Positions 24,808 through 34,655 of a stretch of DNA of 64,000 bases are shown piece after piece; within the stretch, counting starts at the first letter, position 1; every line of letters starts with the position of its first letter. Source of the DNA: Paludibacteraceae bacterium (GTDB taxonomy: Bacteria; Bacteroidota; Bacteroidia; Bacteroidales; Paludibacteraceae); assembly GCA_017467185.1 (NCBI GenBank), contig JAFTSS010000053.1, positions 56,946-120,945 of the forward strand. Reading direction: 5' to 3'. The notes under the pieces were generated by a model. That model was given only the letters and a program-made list of their open reading frames with translations, made no database searches and had not been told where the DNA came from. Position numbers and translations under genes: made by a program.

Positions 24808-26160
24808 ATGAAAGACGAAATAGATTTTAAGAATGAACCTTTGGGACGATTGTTTGCAAAGATTTTTGTGCCTACTCTGCTCGGTATGTTATCGGGTGCG
24901 GCACTGAATATTGCAGATGGTATGTTTGTTGGGCTCGGCATAGGTAGTGATGCGTTAGCGGCTGTGAATATTGTTGCGCCAATGTATTTGTTATCATCGG
25001 ATGTAGGATTGATGTTTGGTACGGGCGCTTCTGTCGTGGCTGCTATACATTTATCGAAAGGCAAAATACGCACGGCTAATATCAATATTTCGCAATCGAT
25101 ATATGTATCGATGCTTATAATGGCTATTGTGTCTGTTGCTACATTTATATTTGCGCCACAATGTGCTCGCATGTTTGGTAGCACCGAACGTCTCGACCCA
25201 TACGCTATTGAATATCTGCGCTATTTTGTGCTGATTTGTCCGCTAATTATGCTTGAATGTATAGGTTTATTCGTTATTCGCCTCGATGGTTCGCCTCGCT
25301 ATGCAATGATGTGCAGTGTTGTGCCCGCTGTGCTAAATATCATATTAGACTATATTTTCGTTTTTCCGATGCAAATGGGCATCAAAGGTGCGGCTCTAGC
25401 AACTGATATAGGTGTTATAACTGGGGCATTAATGATATTCTACTACTTGATATTCAAAAGTAATCAGACTAAATTATTAACACTAAAATTATCAAAAAAT
25501 AGTCTGCTACTTACTGCTCGCAATATTGCGTATATGGTTAGATTAGGGACATCGTCGCTACTTGGTGAATTGGCTATATCGTTCATGATGTTTCTCGGAA
25601 ACCACATATTCCTCCGTCATTTAACCGAAGATGGTGTGGCTGCATTTAGTGTGCTATGCTACTGTTTCCCTGTCATTTTTATGCTCAACACAGCTATTGC
25701 TCAATCGGCACAACCAATCATCAGTTACAACCATGGATTGGGCGACACTGAGCGTGTAAAAAAAGCATTCAAACTTATGCTAACAATGTCAATCACATGT
25801 GGAGCAATTACAGCTATTGCTATATGGATTGGTCGCAGTGAACTTATTTCAATGTTCCTACATCGCGATACCGCAGCGTATAACATTGCCTACGATGGTA
25901 TGCCTTATTTTGCACTTGGAATGCTATTTTTTGCAATCAATATTGTCGTTATAGGTTATTATCAAAGCGTTGAACAAGCTCGTAAAGCGGTTGTTTTAAC
26001 CATTTTACGCGGTTTTGTATTTCTCGGAGCTACATTCTTACTTCTTCCTTATTGGTTTGCTACACCAGGCATTTGGTTGGCAGTACCAATAGCAGAAATG
26101 CTGACTTGCGTGACGATCGGCATTGCGAGTCTATATAAAAAAGAATACACACTTCAGTAA
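24808..26160 (+). CDS. MATE-family multidrug/sodium antiporter
   Basis: The 450-residue protein has twelve predicted membrane segments in two homologous halves, as in MATE transporters. The N-terminal half has LFAKIFVPTLLGMLSGAALNIADGMFVG and a GTGASVVAA motif. The second half has TSSLLGELAISFMMFLGNHI and QPIISYNHGLGD. It would export cationic compounds in exchange for Na+ or H+. The substrate is unknown. It is monocistronic, with a terminator that overlaps its stop codon. Confidence 0.9.
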   Translation: MKDEIDFKNEPLGRLFAKIFVPTLLGMLSGAALNIADGMFVGLGIGSDALAAVNIVAPMYLLSSDVGLMFGTGASVVAAIHLSKGKIRTANINISQSIYVSMLIMAIVSVATFIFAPQCARMFGSTERLDPYAIEYLRYFVLICPLIMLECIGLFVIRLDGSPRYAMMCSVVPAVLNIILDYIFVFPMQMGIKGAALATDIGVITGALMIFYYLIFKSNQTKLLTLKLSKNSLLLTARNIAYMVRLGTSSLLGELAISFMMFLGNHIFLRHLTEDGVAAFSVLCYCFPVIFMLNTAIAQSAQPIISYNHGLGDTERVKKAFKLMLTMSITCGAITAIAIWIGRSELISMFLHRDTAAYNIAYDGMPYFALGMLFFAINIVVIGYYQSVEQARKAVVLTILRGFVFLGATFLLLPYWFATPGIWLAVPIAEMLTCVTIGIASLYKKEYTLQ

Positions 26161-26172
26161 GTGTGTATTCTT
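26141..26172. terminator. Bidirectional terminator overlapping the MATE stop codon
   Basis: AAGAATACACACTT (26141-26154) pairs with AAGTGTGTATTCTT (26159-26172), followed by T-run. The stop codon lies in the loop region. Confidence 0.88.
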
Positions 26173-26180
26173 TTTTTGTT

Positions 26181-28133
26181 TTATTTGAGATAATCTTCGA
26201 AATAATCTGTCACTTTTTGCATGAGATGAACTCGGTCTTTACCAATGACATTGTGTTCGGCTCGAGGATAGATGAAATAATCAATTGAAATATTATTGGT
26301 TATACAAGCATCAAGGAAGTTGAGTGAATGTTGATAAAGGACTACATTATCTATTAAACCTTGACAAATAAGTAGCTTGCCTTTCAAATCTTTGGCTTTA
26401 TTCATTAACGATACCGCCTCAAAACCCTCTGCATTTGTTTCAGGTGTCTCCATATAGCGTTCGCCATACATGACTTCGTACCATTTCCAATCAATGACAG
26501 GTCCGCCAGCTACACCCACTTTGAAGATTTCGGGATAATTGGTCATGAGTGAGATAGTCATAAATCCGCCATAGGACCATCCATGCACACCAATGCGATT
26601 TTTATCAACCCAAGAGTGAGACATAAGCCACTTCATACCAACCATTTGATCTTGCATCTCTGCTACCCCACATTGACGATGTATAGCACGTGCGTAATCA
26701 GCTCCGTGATTTGGTGTACCACGATTGTCCATAACAAAAACTACATATCCACGTTGCGCCATATACATTTCCCAACGGCGCAAATAACCTTGATATGAAT
26801 TTCTCACTAACTGTGTATGCGGACCTCCATATACATAAAGTATTACAGGATATTGCTCAGTTGAATCGAAATCAAGAGGACGAATTAAACGATAATTGTT
26901 GTCATATTTACCATCAGCACTCTTAATTGTACCTAATTCGATTGGAGCAAAGTTATAATCTTTACAAGGGTCTTCAGCCTTAAACACTTCGCGATAAAAT
27001 TTACCATCAGTACTGCCAACTGCGACAACACGAGGTACGTTTAACGAAGAATAATTATCGGTAAAATAACGTTTATCAGTAGAAAGTTGACATTGATGCC
27101 ACCCTTCGGCACGAGTTAAACACACACTTTTACCTGTTGTAATATTTACACGACAAAGATGACGCTCGGCTGACGACACTTCTGCGGAATAATAATATAC
27201 ATATTTATTATCATGGTCGAGATATTCAACATCGGCATCAACACAAGTAAGACGTGTGAGTTGCTGTTTCTTTAGCGAATAGAGGTAAAGATTATAGTAA
27301 CCATCTCTATTATCGGTAGTATAAACAAATCTATCATCATCGATAAATATCAATGGTTTGTTTGGCTCGAGGAATTGATCGTTTTTCTCGGACAACAATG
27401 TAGCCTTAAACTCGCCAGTAAGAGCATCGTAGGCATTAAGATTTAACTCTTTTTGCTCGCGATTCATCACTTGAATATATATAGTTTTGCTATCAGGCGA
27501 CCAAGTAACATTAGTTAAATAACGCTCATCTGTAAAATCAGTTATATTGAGATAGATTGTTTTATTCTGCGCCACATCATATACCCCCAAACGCAATCGT
27601 TCAGATGACATGCCTACCATCGGATATTTAATTTCGTTAGCAGTACCTGTACGTGTTGTTATATCGAGCAGCGGGAAAGTTGTTACTTGACTTTCATCTT
27701 TCACATAAAATGCTAACCGACTATTATCTGGCGATGGAAATAAACCATGCATACAACCAAACTCGTTACGCGACACTTCACGACCGCAAACAATATTTTT
27801 ATCTTCAAACGATGTAATAGGTATTTCTACACTATCTTCAGTCAACCAAACAATGTTATTTTCTTTCAATACTGCATGTGGAACATGCTTTTTTATTGGC
27901 TCTACATAATCCACAACACGTTGTTTTCCTGTACGCACATCAATAGCATACCACACAGTATCTTCTTTATGTAGATACTGATTTAGATAATCACTACTCC
28001 ACCTTACTTGATAATTTTTAGGTGTAAGATTGCGATTAAGAATAGCATCTTCCATCGTAAGCAGACGGCGTTCTTCAGCAAAAGACAAACCAAACACTCC
28101 TAATAAAAACAACAATATTAATTGCTTTCTCAT
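26181..28133 (-). CDS. S9-family prolyl oligopeptidase / dipeptidyl peptidase IV-like
   Basis: The 650-residue protein has a signal peptide (ends LSFAEE, about 20 residues), a beta-propeller domain (to about 400) and an alpha/beta-hydrolase domain. In the latter the nucleophile elbow GWSYGGF (near residue 519), the Asp after ICQGLIDNVV and the His in YPRAEHNV form the catalytic triad. It should cut Xaa-Pro or similar dipeptides from peptides in the periplasm. Family members of this size in Bacteroidetes are common. A promoter lies about 35 bases upstream. It is monocistronic. Confidence 0.92.
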   Translation of the reverse strand: MRKQLILLFLLGVFGLSFAEERRLLTMEDAILNRNLTPKNYQVRWSSDYLNQYLHKEDTVWYAIDVRTGKQRVVDYVEPIKKHVPHAVLKENNIVWLTEDSVEIPITSFEDKNIVCGREVSRNEFGCMHGLFPSPDNSRLAFYVKDESQVTTFPLLDITTRTGTANEIKYPMVGMSSERLRLGVYDVAQNKTIYLNITDFTDERYLTNVTWSPDSKTIYIQVMNREQKELNLNAYDALTGEFKATLLSEKNDQFLEPNKPLIFIDDDRFVYTTDNRDGYYNLYLYSLKKQQLTRLTCVDADVEYLDHDNKYVYYYSAEVSSAERHLCRVNITTGKSVCLTRAEGWHQCQLSTDKRYFTDNYSSLNVPRVVAVGSTDGKFYREVFKAEDPCKDYNFAPIELGTIKSADGKYDNNYRLIRPLDFDSTEQYPVILYVYGGPHTQLVRNSYQGYLRRWEMYMAQRGYVVFVMDNRGTPNHGADYARAIHRQCGVAEMQDQMVGMKWLMSHSWVDKNRIGVHGWSYGGFMTISLMTNYPEIFKVGVAGGPVIDWKWYEVMYGERYMETPETNAEGFEAVSLMNKAKDLKGKLLICQGLIDNVVLYQHSLNFLDACITNNISIDYFIYPRAEHNVIGKDRVHLMQKVTDYFEDYLK

Positions 28134-28164
28134 AATATATCACTATCAATTAAATTAGATATTT

Positions 28165-28172
28165 CAAACGTA
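28165..28172 (-). promoter_or_regulatory. -7 promoter element of the S9 peptidase gene
   Basis: The minus strand reads TACGTTTG, about 32 bases before the start codon. Confidence 0.5.
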
Positions 28173-28242
28173 AATTTCCATAAATTATCCATCAATAAAA
28201 TATTTATAAATAATTTATGATAATTTGCATAAAAAAAAATCG

Positions 28243-28887
28243 CTATAGTTTTTCGCCAAAGGCAAGGTCGCCACAATCGCCAAGACCTGGTACAATATAC
28301 TTGTGTGAATTGAGTTCTGGGTCAAGAACTGCAGTATAAATATCGCAACCTGGCATTACTTTAGAAATATAATCTACTGCAAATTCAGTAGATACAATAC
28401 TACAAACAATAACACGAGCTGGAGTACCATGTGTAAGTAATGCTTTGTATGCCAATTCCATAGATGAACCGGTAGCTAACATTGGGTCACAAAGAATGAC
28501 TGTTTTGCCTTCAAGAGAAGGTGCTGCTATGTATTCTACGTGGATATCGAAATGACTTTCATCGGTATATTTACGATATGCTGACACGAAACAGTTTTCG
28601 GCTCCATCGAAAAAGTCTAACACACCATTGTGCATGGCAAGGCCTGCGCGGAGGATTGAGGCTACGACAATTTTGTCAGCTACAACATTGGTTGGAGCTA
28701 TGCCAAGCGGTGTTTGAACATACTCTGTAGTGAAATTGAGCGATTTGCTGATTTCGTAGCACATGACTTGTGCGATACGCTCGATATTGCGACGAAAACG
28801 CATTGGATCATTTTGGATTTCAACAGAACGGATTTCTTTAATGAAATTGCCAAGAAGAGAATTTTGTTTGTCTAAAATGTGTAGCAT
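28243..28887 (-). CDS. upp: Uracil phosphoribosyltransferase
   Basis: The 214-residue enzyme salvages uracil to UMP with PRPP. The PRPP loop DPMLATGSSMELA (near 134-146) and the C-terminal uracil-binding PGLGDCGDLAFGE are intact. The length is typical. It stands alone. The 207-base region upstream has several hairpins and the repeat described next. Confidence 0.95.
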   Translation of the reverse strand: MLHILDKQNSLLGNFIKEIRSVEIQNDPMRFRRNIERIAQVMCYEISKSLNFTTEYVQTPLGIAPTNVVADKIVVASILRAGLAMHNGVLDFFDGAENCFVSAYRKYTDESHFDIHVEYIAAPSLEGKTVILCDPMLATGSSMELAYKALLTHGTPARVIVCSIVSTEFAVDYISKVMPGCDIYTAVLDPELNSHKYIVPGLGDCGDLAFGEKL

Positions 28888-28934
28888 AAGAATGGAGAAT
28901 TTATTTTAACAGAAGTACAAAAGTTTCTTTTAAT

Positions 28935-29037
28935 ATAAGTACATATTTTTTTGTACTTGAAAAAAGTAGTTATCCCGATGAAGCAATAAAACAGAGATTA
29001 TAATCTGTAAGCTTGCAAACATGAGATATGTACTTAT
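28935..29037. repeat. 12-bp inverted repeat ATAAGTACATAT
   Basis: ATAAGTACATAT (28935-28946) is perfectly complementary to ATATGTACTTAT (29026-29037). The same 12-mer is found at 7785-7796. The segment between holds a further GTACTT word and CAGATTATAATCTG. It could be an operator or a dispersed element between upp and ppdK. Confidence 0.55.
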
Positions 29038-29053
29038 GTTTCAAACATAAGAT

Positions 29054-29089
29054 AAAAAAAGAGGCACAAAATTGATCTGCGCCTCTTTC
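29054..29089 (-). terminator. Terminator of ppdK
   Basis: AAAGAGGC (29058-29065) pairs with GCCTCTTT (29081-29088). On the minus strand the hairpin is followed by TTTTTTT. Confidence 0.8.
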
Positions 29090-29094
29090 ATATA

Positions 29095-31821
29095 TTAAGC
29101 ATTTTTGATTGCTGCTTGAGCCGCTGCCAAACGTGCGATTGGCACACGGAATGGAGAACATGATACGTAGTTCAAACCAACTTTGTGGCAGAATTCCACA
29201 GATGATGGTTCACCACCGTGCTCACCACAAATACCACATTTGAGGTCAGGACGAACTGAGCGACCTTTTTCTGTAGCCATTTGTACGAGTTGACCTACAC
29301 CATTTTGGTCGAGCACTTGGAATGGGTCGTTCTTCAAAATCTTCATATCAAGATATGCTGGCAAGAACGAAGCAATATCGTCGCGTGAATAACCAAATGT
29401 CATTTGTGTCAAGTCATTAGTACCAAATGAGAAGAATTCAGCTTTAGAAGCGATACGGTTAGCAGTAAGAGCTGCACGTGGGATTTCAATCATTGTACCA
29501 ACTTTGAATTCGATGCTTGCACCGCGTTCTTCGAACAATTTAGCTGCAGTTTCGCGAATTACTTTTTCTTGGTTAGCGAACTCATAAAGGATACCTGTAA
29601 GAGGAACCATGATTTCAGGAACAGCTACGATACCTTCTGCTTGAAGATCGAGAGCAGCACCAAGGATAGCGCGAGTTTGCATTTCTGTGATTTCTGGGTA
29701 AGTATTACCAAGACGACATCCGCGGTGACCCAACATTGGGTTAGCTTCGTGAAGTGAATTTACACGTGTACGGATATAATCGAAAGTAACGCCCATAATT
29801 TCAGCCAATTCGCGTTGTTCTTTTTCTTCGTGTGGTACGAATTCATGCAAAGGTGGGTCGAGAAGACGTACTGTCACTGGGCAACCTTCCATTGCTTTGA
29901 AGATACCTTTGAAGTCGTTTTGTTGATAAGGGAGGATTTTTTTCAATGCAGCACGACGACCTTCAACTGTTTCTGCGAGAATCATTTCGCGCATAGCACG
30001 GATTTTTTCGCCTTCGAAGAACATGTGCTCTGTACGGCAAAGACCGATACCTACAGCACCAAATTTACGTGCAACAGCTGCATCGTGTGGAGTATCAGCG
30101 TTAGTACGAACGCGGAGGTGTGTATATTTGTCAGCCAATTCCATCAATTCAGCGAAATCAGCATCGAGTTCAGCATCTTTAGTTGCAACTGCACCTTGAT
30201 AAACTTCACCTGTAGAACCATTGATTGAGATGAAATCACCTTCTTTAAGTGTTACACCAGCAACTTTAATTGTTTTAGCAGCATAGTCAATAACGAGAGC
30301 ACCAGCACCTGACACACAGCATTTACCCATACCACGAGCAACTACGGCAGCGTGAGAAGTCATACCGCCACGTGCAGTGAGGATACCTTGTGCAGCAGCC
30401 ATACCTGCGAGGTCTTCTGGAGATGTTTCGATACGAACCATAACCACTTTTTCGCCTTTTGCAGCCCATACTGCAGCATCTTCTGCGTTGAAGACGATTT
30501 TACCGCAAGCAGCACCTGGAGAAGCAGCCAAACCTTTTGTCAATACGACAGCTTTCTTTTGAGCTTCTTTGTCGAAAATTGGGTGAAGAAGTTCGTCAAG
30601 TTTGTTAGGTTCAACACGGAGAAGAGCCTCTTTTTCTGTAATCATACCTTGGTGGAGCATATCCATAGCGATTTTAACCATCGCAGCACCAGTACGTTTA
30701 CCGTTACGTGTTTGGAGGAACCAAAGTTTGCCTTCTTGAACTGTGAACTCCATATCTTGCATATCACGGTAGTGATTTTCAAGTTTTGTTTGAAGTGCAT
30801 CAAGTTCAGCATAGATTTCAGGCATAGCCTCTTCCATTGAAGGATATTTTGCAACGCGTTCTTCTTCGCTGATGTCAGCAAGTTTAGCCCAACGTTGTGA
30901 ACCAATTTTAGTAATTTGTTGTGGAGTACGGATACCTGCTACAACGTCTTCACCTTGTGCATTGATTAAGTACTCACCATTGAACAAGTCTTCACCTGTA
31001 GCAGCATCACGGCTGAAGCATACACCTGTAGCAGATGTTTCGCCCATGTTACCGAACACCATTGCTTGAACGTTAACAGCAGTACCCCATTCTGCAGGAA
31101 TACCTTCCATTTTACGATAAAGAATAGCACGTTCGTTCATCCATGAATCGAATACTGCGCAAATAGCACCCCAAAGTTGTTCGTATGCTGATTCTGGGAA
31201 GTCGTGACCTGTTTGTGCTTTAACTGCAGCTTTGAATTTAGCTACAAGTGTTTGAAGGTCTTCAACTGTCAATTCAGTGTCAAGTTTAACACCTTTTGCT
31301 TCTTTAACCTCTTCAATGATAGCTTCGAATGGATCGATATCGCTTTTGTTAACTGGTTTCATACCAAGAACTACGTCGCCATACATTTGAACGAAACGAC
31401 GATATGAGTCCCATACGAAACGTGGGTTGTTTGTTTTGCGAACCAAACCTTCTACCACTTTGTCATTAAGACCAAGGTTAAGAATTGTATCCATCATACC
31501 CGGCATTGAAGCGCGAGCACCTGAACGTACAGAAACAAGAAGAGGATTTTCGATGTCGCCGAATTTTGAGTTCATCAATTTTTCAACGTTAGCAAGAGCT
31601 GCTTCGACATCGCTTTTAAGAATTTCAACAACTTTGTCTTTTCCTAATTCGAAATACTCGTTACAAACATCAGTTGTGATTGTGAAACCTGGAGGACATG
31701 GCACTCCAATGAGGTTCATTTCGGCAAGGTTAGCACCTTTACCACCAAGCAGATTTCTCATATCTGCCTTACCTTCAGCTTGTCCATTACCGAAGGTATA
31801 AACTCTTTTTTTGTTGTCCAT
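29095..31821 (-). CDS. ppdK: Pyruvate, phosphate dikinase
   Basis: The 908-residue PPDK interconverts pyruvate, ATP and phosphate with PEP, AMP and PPi and replaces or reverses pyruvate kinase in anaerobes. The N-terminal ATP-grasp domain begins VYTFGNGQAEGKADMRNLLGGKGANLAEM. The phosphohistidine domain has GGMTSHAAVVARGMGKCCVSG (near residue 455). The C-terminal TIM barrel has GCRLGNTYPEI, then FGTNDLTQMTFGYSRDD and KCGICGEHGGEP. Full-length. It is monocistronic with its own promoter and terminator. Confidence 0.97.
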   Translation of the reverse strand: MDNKKRVYTFGNGQAEGKADMRNLLGGKGANLAEMNLIGVPCPPGFTITTDVCNEYFELGKDKVVEILKSDVEAALANVEKLMNSKFGDIENPLLVSVRSGARASMPGMMDTILNLGLNDKVVEGLVRKTNNPRFVWDSYRRFVQMYGDVVLGMKPVNKSDIDPFEAIIEEVKEAKGVKLDTELTVEDLQTLVAKFKAAVKAQTGHDFPESAYEQLWGAICAVFDSWMNERAILYRKMEGIPAEWGTAVNVQAMVFGNMGETSATGVCFSRDAATGEDLFNGEYLINAQGEDVVAGIRTPQQITKIGSQRWAKLADISEEERVAKYPSMEEAMPEIYAELDALQTKLENHYRDMQDMEFTVQEGKLWFLQTRNGKRTGAAMVKIAMDMLHQGMITEKEALLRVEPNKLDELLHPIFDKEAQKKAVVLTKGLAASPGAACGKIVFNAEDAAVWAAKGEKVVMVRIETSPEDLAGMAAAQGILTARGGMTSHAAVVARGMGKCCVSGAGALVIDYAAKTIKVAGVTLKEGDFISINGSTGEVYQGAVATKDAELDADFAELMELADKYTHLRVRTNADTPHDAAVARKFGAVGIGLCRTEHMFFEGEKIRAMREMILAETVEGRRAALKKILPYQQNDFKGIFKAMEGCPVTVRLLDPPLHEFVPHEEKEQRELAEIMGVTFDYIRTRVNSLHEANPMLGHRGCRLGNTYPEITEMQTRAILGAALDLQAEGIVAVPEIMVPLTGILYEFANQEKVIRETAAKLFEERGASIEFKVGTMIEIPRAALTANRIASKAEFFSFGTNDLTQMTFGYSRDDIASFLPAYLDMKILKNDPFQVLDQNGVGQLVQMATEKGRSVRPDLKCGICGEHGGEPSSVEFCHKVGLNYVSCSPFRVPIARLAAAQAAIKNA

Positions 31822-31930
31822 AAAAAAAAACTAATATATACTGTAAAGTGTAATATACTATATTATATATGATACATAAGCAGTTATACATCAACCACCG
31901 CCTTATTGTACCTTATACATTTCAAGCATG

Positions 31931-31961
31931 CAAAGTTACAATTTTTTTATGATTTTTGCAA
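31931..31961 (-). promoter_or_regulatory. Promoter of ppdK
   Basis: Minus strand TTG (31959-31961), 20 bases, TAACTTTG (31931-31938), giving a leader of ~100 bases. The rest of the 31822-32188 gap shows only a doubtful 41-codon frame on the plus strand (32036-32161). Confidence 0.7.
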
Positions 31962-32188
31962 ATATTATAATAATGTTTTTTACAAAAATATTACAATGTT
32001 TGATTCAAAAAGATTTATTTTAACATCAATTCGATATGAAAACACTATATTTCCTAATACTAACAACAACCGCTTCAGAGGACAACACACCTTCCAAGAT
32101 AGTAAATCACACCTTCAAGCAAGACTCAAACAAGAAAACGGACATCTACAAACCACCTTAAAAATTAGATCAAACTTACGTCATTTTA

Positions 32189-32540
32189 CTATACTATATA
32201 CCTCTTTTGCAAATATTTCAACCATTCTTGGTGCTTATATGACCTAAAATATTTACTTAATATAGCAAACAAGGATTCATATGTTAAATCTATGAAACTC
32301 GCTTTACCACATTTAGTTAGTAATGTCTTATATTCAGGTATAGCATACTCGTGAAAATATTTATTACCCTGTGGATAAAGATGTACATGATGAAAACGCT
32401 GAATATCCCCCCAACACAACATAGAATACCCTAAAATATGGTTTCTCCAAATTTGACGCAAATGATTAGCCTTTATGAATAAACGAGTATCTAAGGTTGA
32501 ATTATACCACTGAGATTTCTTTGTTTTTACAGAAAATTTT
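32189..32540 (-). pseudogene. 5'-truncated fragment of a PGN_0703-like putative restriction endonuclease
   Basis: The frame is open from a stop at about 32540 and has no ATG. It encodes about 115 residues that look like the C-terminal part of the PGN_0703 family of putative endonucleases (KANHLRQIWRNHILGYSM, then HLYPQGNKYFHEYAIPEY). The family protein is longer, so the N-terminal part with the presumed catalytic core is missing. It lies just downstream of a four-helix-bundle gene in the same direction. I judge the family from memory of its motif, so the name is uncertain. The fragmentary state is clear. Confidence 0.45.
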
Positions 32541-32565
32541 TAAAGCTCTTAAAACTCTATGAACT

Positions 32566-33114
32566 CTAATAACCGCGTTTCTCTTTTCTAACTCTCATCA
32601 TGCGTTCACTAAATCCACCTTTACTAACAAAATCATCTGCCAATCTTTGTAATTGTCTAAACAACAAATAATCAGCTTGCTTTATCAAAACAATAGCCAT
32701 ATTAGCAATTGTTTCAGGTGGACGAACCTTTATTAATTCCATAAAAAAATGAGCATCATTATGTTCTCTTCCCAACCGCCTCATCGCTTCTAACTCTACC
32801 GAATTTTCCTCCCATTGCCTATGACCACGAGTTTTTAAATAATCTTCATAGTCCTCCAACAACTCTTGTAAACTTGCTTTCGCAACATTTAATAATTTTA
32901 TCTCAGTTTTACTTGATGTTGCCGAAGCTGCAGAACCTTCTATAATATTTTGTTTTCCGCTCCTTGCTGCCTGCACCATTTGGTCAATAGTGCGATCTCC
33001 CCGCTGCAAATAAGTATGACAAAAATAGTACGTTATTTCAAAAATAACATTACTTTTTTGATAACTCAATAATTTCTTATAGTTACCCACTCTCGGCAAC
33101 AACTGCTCATTCAT
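32566..33114 (-). CDS. Four-helix-bundle protein (S23 / IVP-like with suffix domain)
   Basis: The 182-residue protein belongs to the four-helix-bundle group that includes 23S-rRNA intervening-sequence proteins and the Avd proteins of diversity-generating retroelements. The core RTIDQMVQAARSGKQNIIEGSAAS (about residues 39-62) is diagnostic, followed by KTEIKLLNVAKASLQELLEDYEDYL. The C-terminal extension (LIKQADYLLFRQLQRLADDFV) resembles a suffix domain found in a subset. No rRNA and no reverse transcriptase are near it. The role is unknown. Confidence 0.75.
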   Translation of the reverse strand: MNEQLLPRVGNYKKLLSYQKSNVIFEITYYFCHTYLQRGDRTIDQMVQAARSGKQNIIEGSAASATSSKTEIKLLNVAKASLQELLEDYEDYLKTRGHRQWEENSVELEAMRRLGREHNDAHFFMELIKVRPPETIANMAIVLIKQADYLLFRQLQRLADDFVSKGGFSERMMRVRKEKRGY

Positions 33115-33162
33115 AACTTACTTTTATTTAAAATTTACAATTATATTTCATAGTATCTTAAG

Positions 33163-33198
33163 GACTTTAAGGTCGTTAAAGACTTTAAGGTCGTTAAA
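33163..33198. repeat. Two perfect 18-bp units (GACTTTAAGGTCGTTAAA)
   Basis: The unit occurs at 33163-33180 and again at 33181-33198, with a degenerate lead-in. It lies between dgt and the four-helix-bundle gene. Confidence 0.85.
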
Positions 33199-33210
33199 CT
33201 CTCTAATTTT

Positions 33211-34545
33211 TCAAATAGTCGGCAAACTCATTCCATTGATTTTACGATATAAATCAAGTGCATAAACATCGGTCATTCCACTTATATAATCTAATATGCT
33301 TTGCACCTTTTCATAATCGCTCTCTGCCGACACATTATATTGTTGCGGAATACGACTAAGAAATTGTTTTGAATATGCTTTCTCTGGTTCAAATACTGCC
33401 TGCATCAATATATCAAGCAGTTCACTAATAATCTTATAACCAGCCAATTCAATATCAAGCACCATCTGCGCACGATAGATTTTCTTAACCGACACTTTCG
33501 AGCTATATTTATATGCCTCGCGCAACTCCTCTGGCAAATGGTCGATCAATGCACCTTGAAATTCGCCATTCAATATTGCCTCTTCATTATCTATAAACAC
33601 TCGACTCACACCATCTATCAATACCCCTACTACCGAACTACGCAAATATGATATTTGCTCATTTTCATCCGACACGATTTTAAACACTTCATTCTCCGCA
33701 CGCTCTCTGCGCTTTTGAGGCAAATATCTCATAAACAAATCTTTCGTTTCATCAAACGTCAACAAACGCAATTTGTATGCATCCTCAATATCCATCATCT
33801 GATAGCATATATCATCGGCTGCCTCTACTAAATAGACTAATGGATAACGGGCATATCTATCAGCATTATACGGATTACGGATTATACCTAAATCTTTTGC
33901 AATGCGCTCATACGATCCAACTTCCGACTGAAAAAATCCAAATTTCTGCTTCTTTTTATCTGCAAATCTCGATTCGTATGGATATTTCACTATCGAAGCC
34001 AATGTCGAATATGTCAACACAAAACCGCCTTTACGACGCCCTTCAAACTGATGGGTTAATATACGAAAGGCATTTGCGTTACCCTCAAACGTAGTCAAAT
34101 CTGCCCATTGTTCTTCTGTGATATTCAACCTATTACGATACTCTACTCCTTTTACTTCCGAAAAGAATGTACCGATAGCATTCTCACCCGAATGACCAAA
34201 TGGTGGATTACCAAGGTCGTGAGCCAAACATGCAGTTGCCACTATTGCACCTATTTCGCTCAACTCTGCCGACAATTTTGGGTATTTAGCCGACAATTCA
34301 CGTCCTACATTGTTACCTATCGAACGCCCAACACACGACACTTCAAGGCTGTGTGTCAATCTATTATGCACAAACACACTACCTGGCAACGGAAACACCT
34401 GTGTCTTATTTTGCAAACGGCGAAATGCTGGCGAAAATATCAATCTATCATAATCGCGCTGAAATTCTGTTCTACCATCATGATTTCCTTGATAATAATC
34501 CTCCATCCCAAATCGCTTGGTTGTTATCAATTTATCCCATTTCAT
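33211..34545 (-). CDS. dgt: dGTP triphosphohydrolase (HD domain)
   Basis: The 444-residue protein starts at ATG 34545 (MKWDKLITTKRFG). It has the dNTPase HD signature: LTHSLEVSCVGRSIG with the first His, HDLGNPPFGHSGE with the HD pair, then VYLVEAADDICYQMMDIED. It removes triphosphate from dGTP and may also act on other dNTPs. The upstream extension to 34593 has no ATG and lies in repeat-like sequence (GAATAACAAAATAAC), so it was not used. It stands between the AddA-like gene and the four-helix gene on the same strand. Confidence 0.9.
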   Translation of the reverse strand: MKWDKLITTKRFGMEDYYQGNHDGRTEFQRDYDRLIFSPAFRRLQNKTQVFPLPGSVFVHNRLTHSLEVSCVGRSIGNNVGRELSAKYPKLSAELSEIGAIVATACLAHDLGNPPFGHSGENAIGTFFSEVKGVEYRNRLNITEEQWADLTTFEGNANAFRILTHQFEGRRKGGFVLTYSTLASIVKYPYESRFADKKKQKFGFFQSEVGSYERIAKDLGIIRNPYNADRYARYPLVYLVEAADDICYQMMDIEDAYKLRLLTFDETKDLFMRYLPQKRRERAENEVFKIVSDENEQISYLRSSVVGVLIDGVSRVFIDNEEAILNGEFQGALIDHLPEELREAYKYSSKVSVKKIYRAQMVLDIELAGYKIISELLDILMQAVFEPEKAYSKQFLSRIPQQYNVSAESDYEKVQSILDYISGMTDVYALDLYRKINGMSLPTI

Positions 34546-34655
34546 ATTTTTCTTATTTCTAATGATTTGGAAGACAGAATAACAAAATAACATAATTTAT
34601 TAAATTTATATTTTATGCTCTTTTGTTCTTATGTCTTCTATTTTTTCTGTTTAAA

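Noticed and set aside
32036..32161. 41-codon frame beginning MKTLYFLILTTTASEDN
   Set aside because: The start looks a little like a signal peptide, but the frame is short, has no ribosome site or promoter and ends in low-complexity sequence. Not enough support.
31906..32247. Plus-strand frame of 113 codons upstream of ppdK
   Set aside because: It runs over the ppdK promoter and the opposite-strand gene fragment, has no promoter of its own and shows no domain or signal peptide.
32566..33114. Diversity-generating retroelement suggested by the Avd-like protein
   Set aside because: No reverse transcriptase, template repeat or variable repeat is visible in the window.
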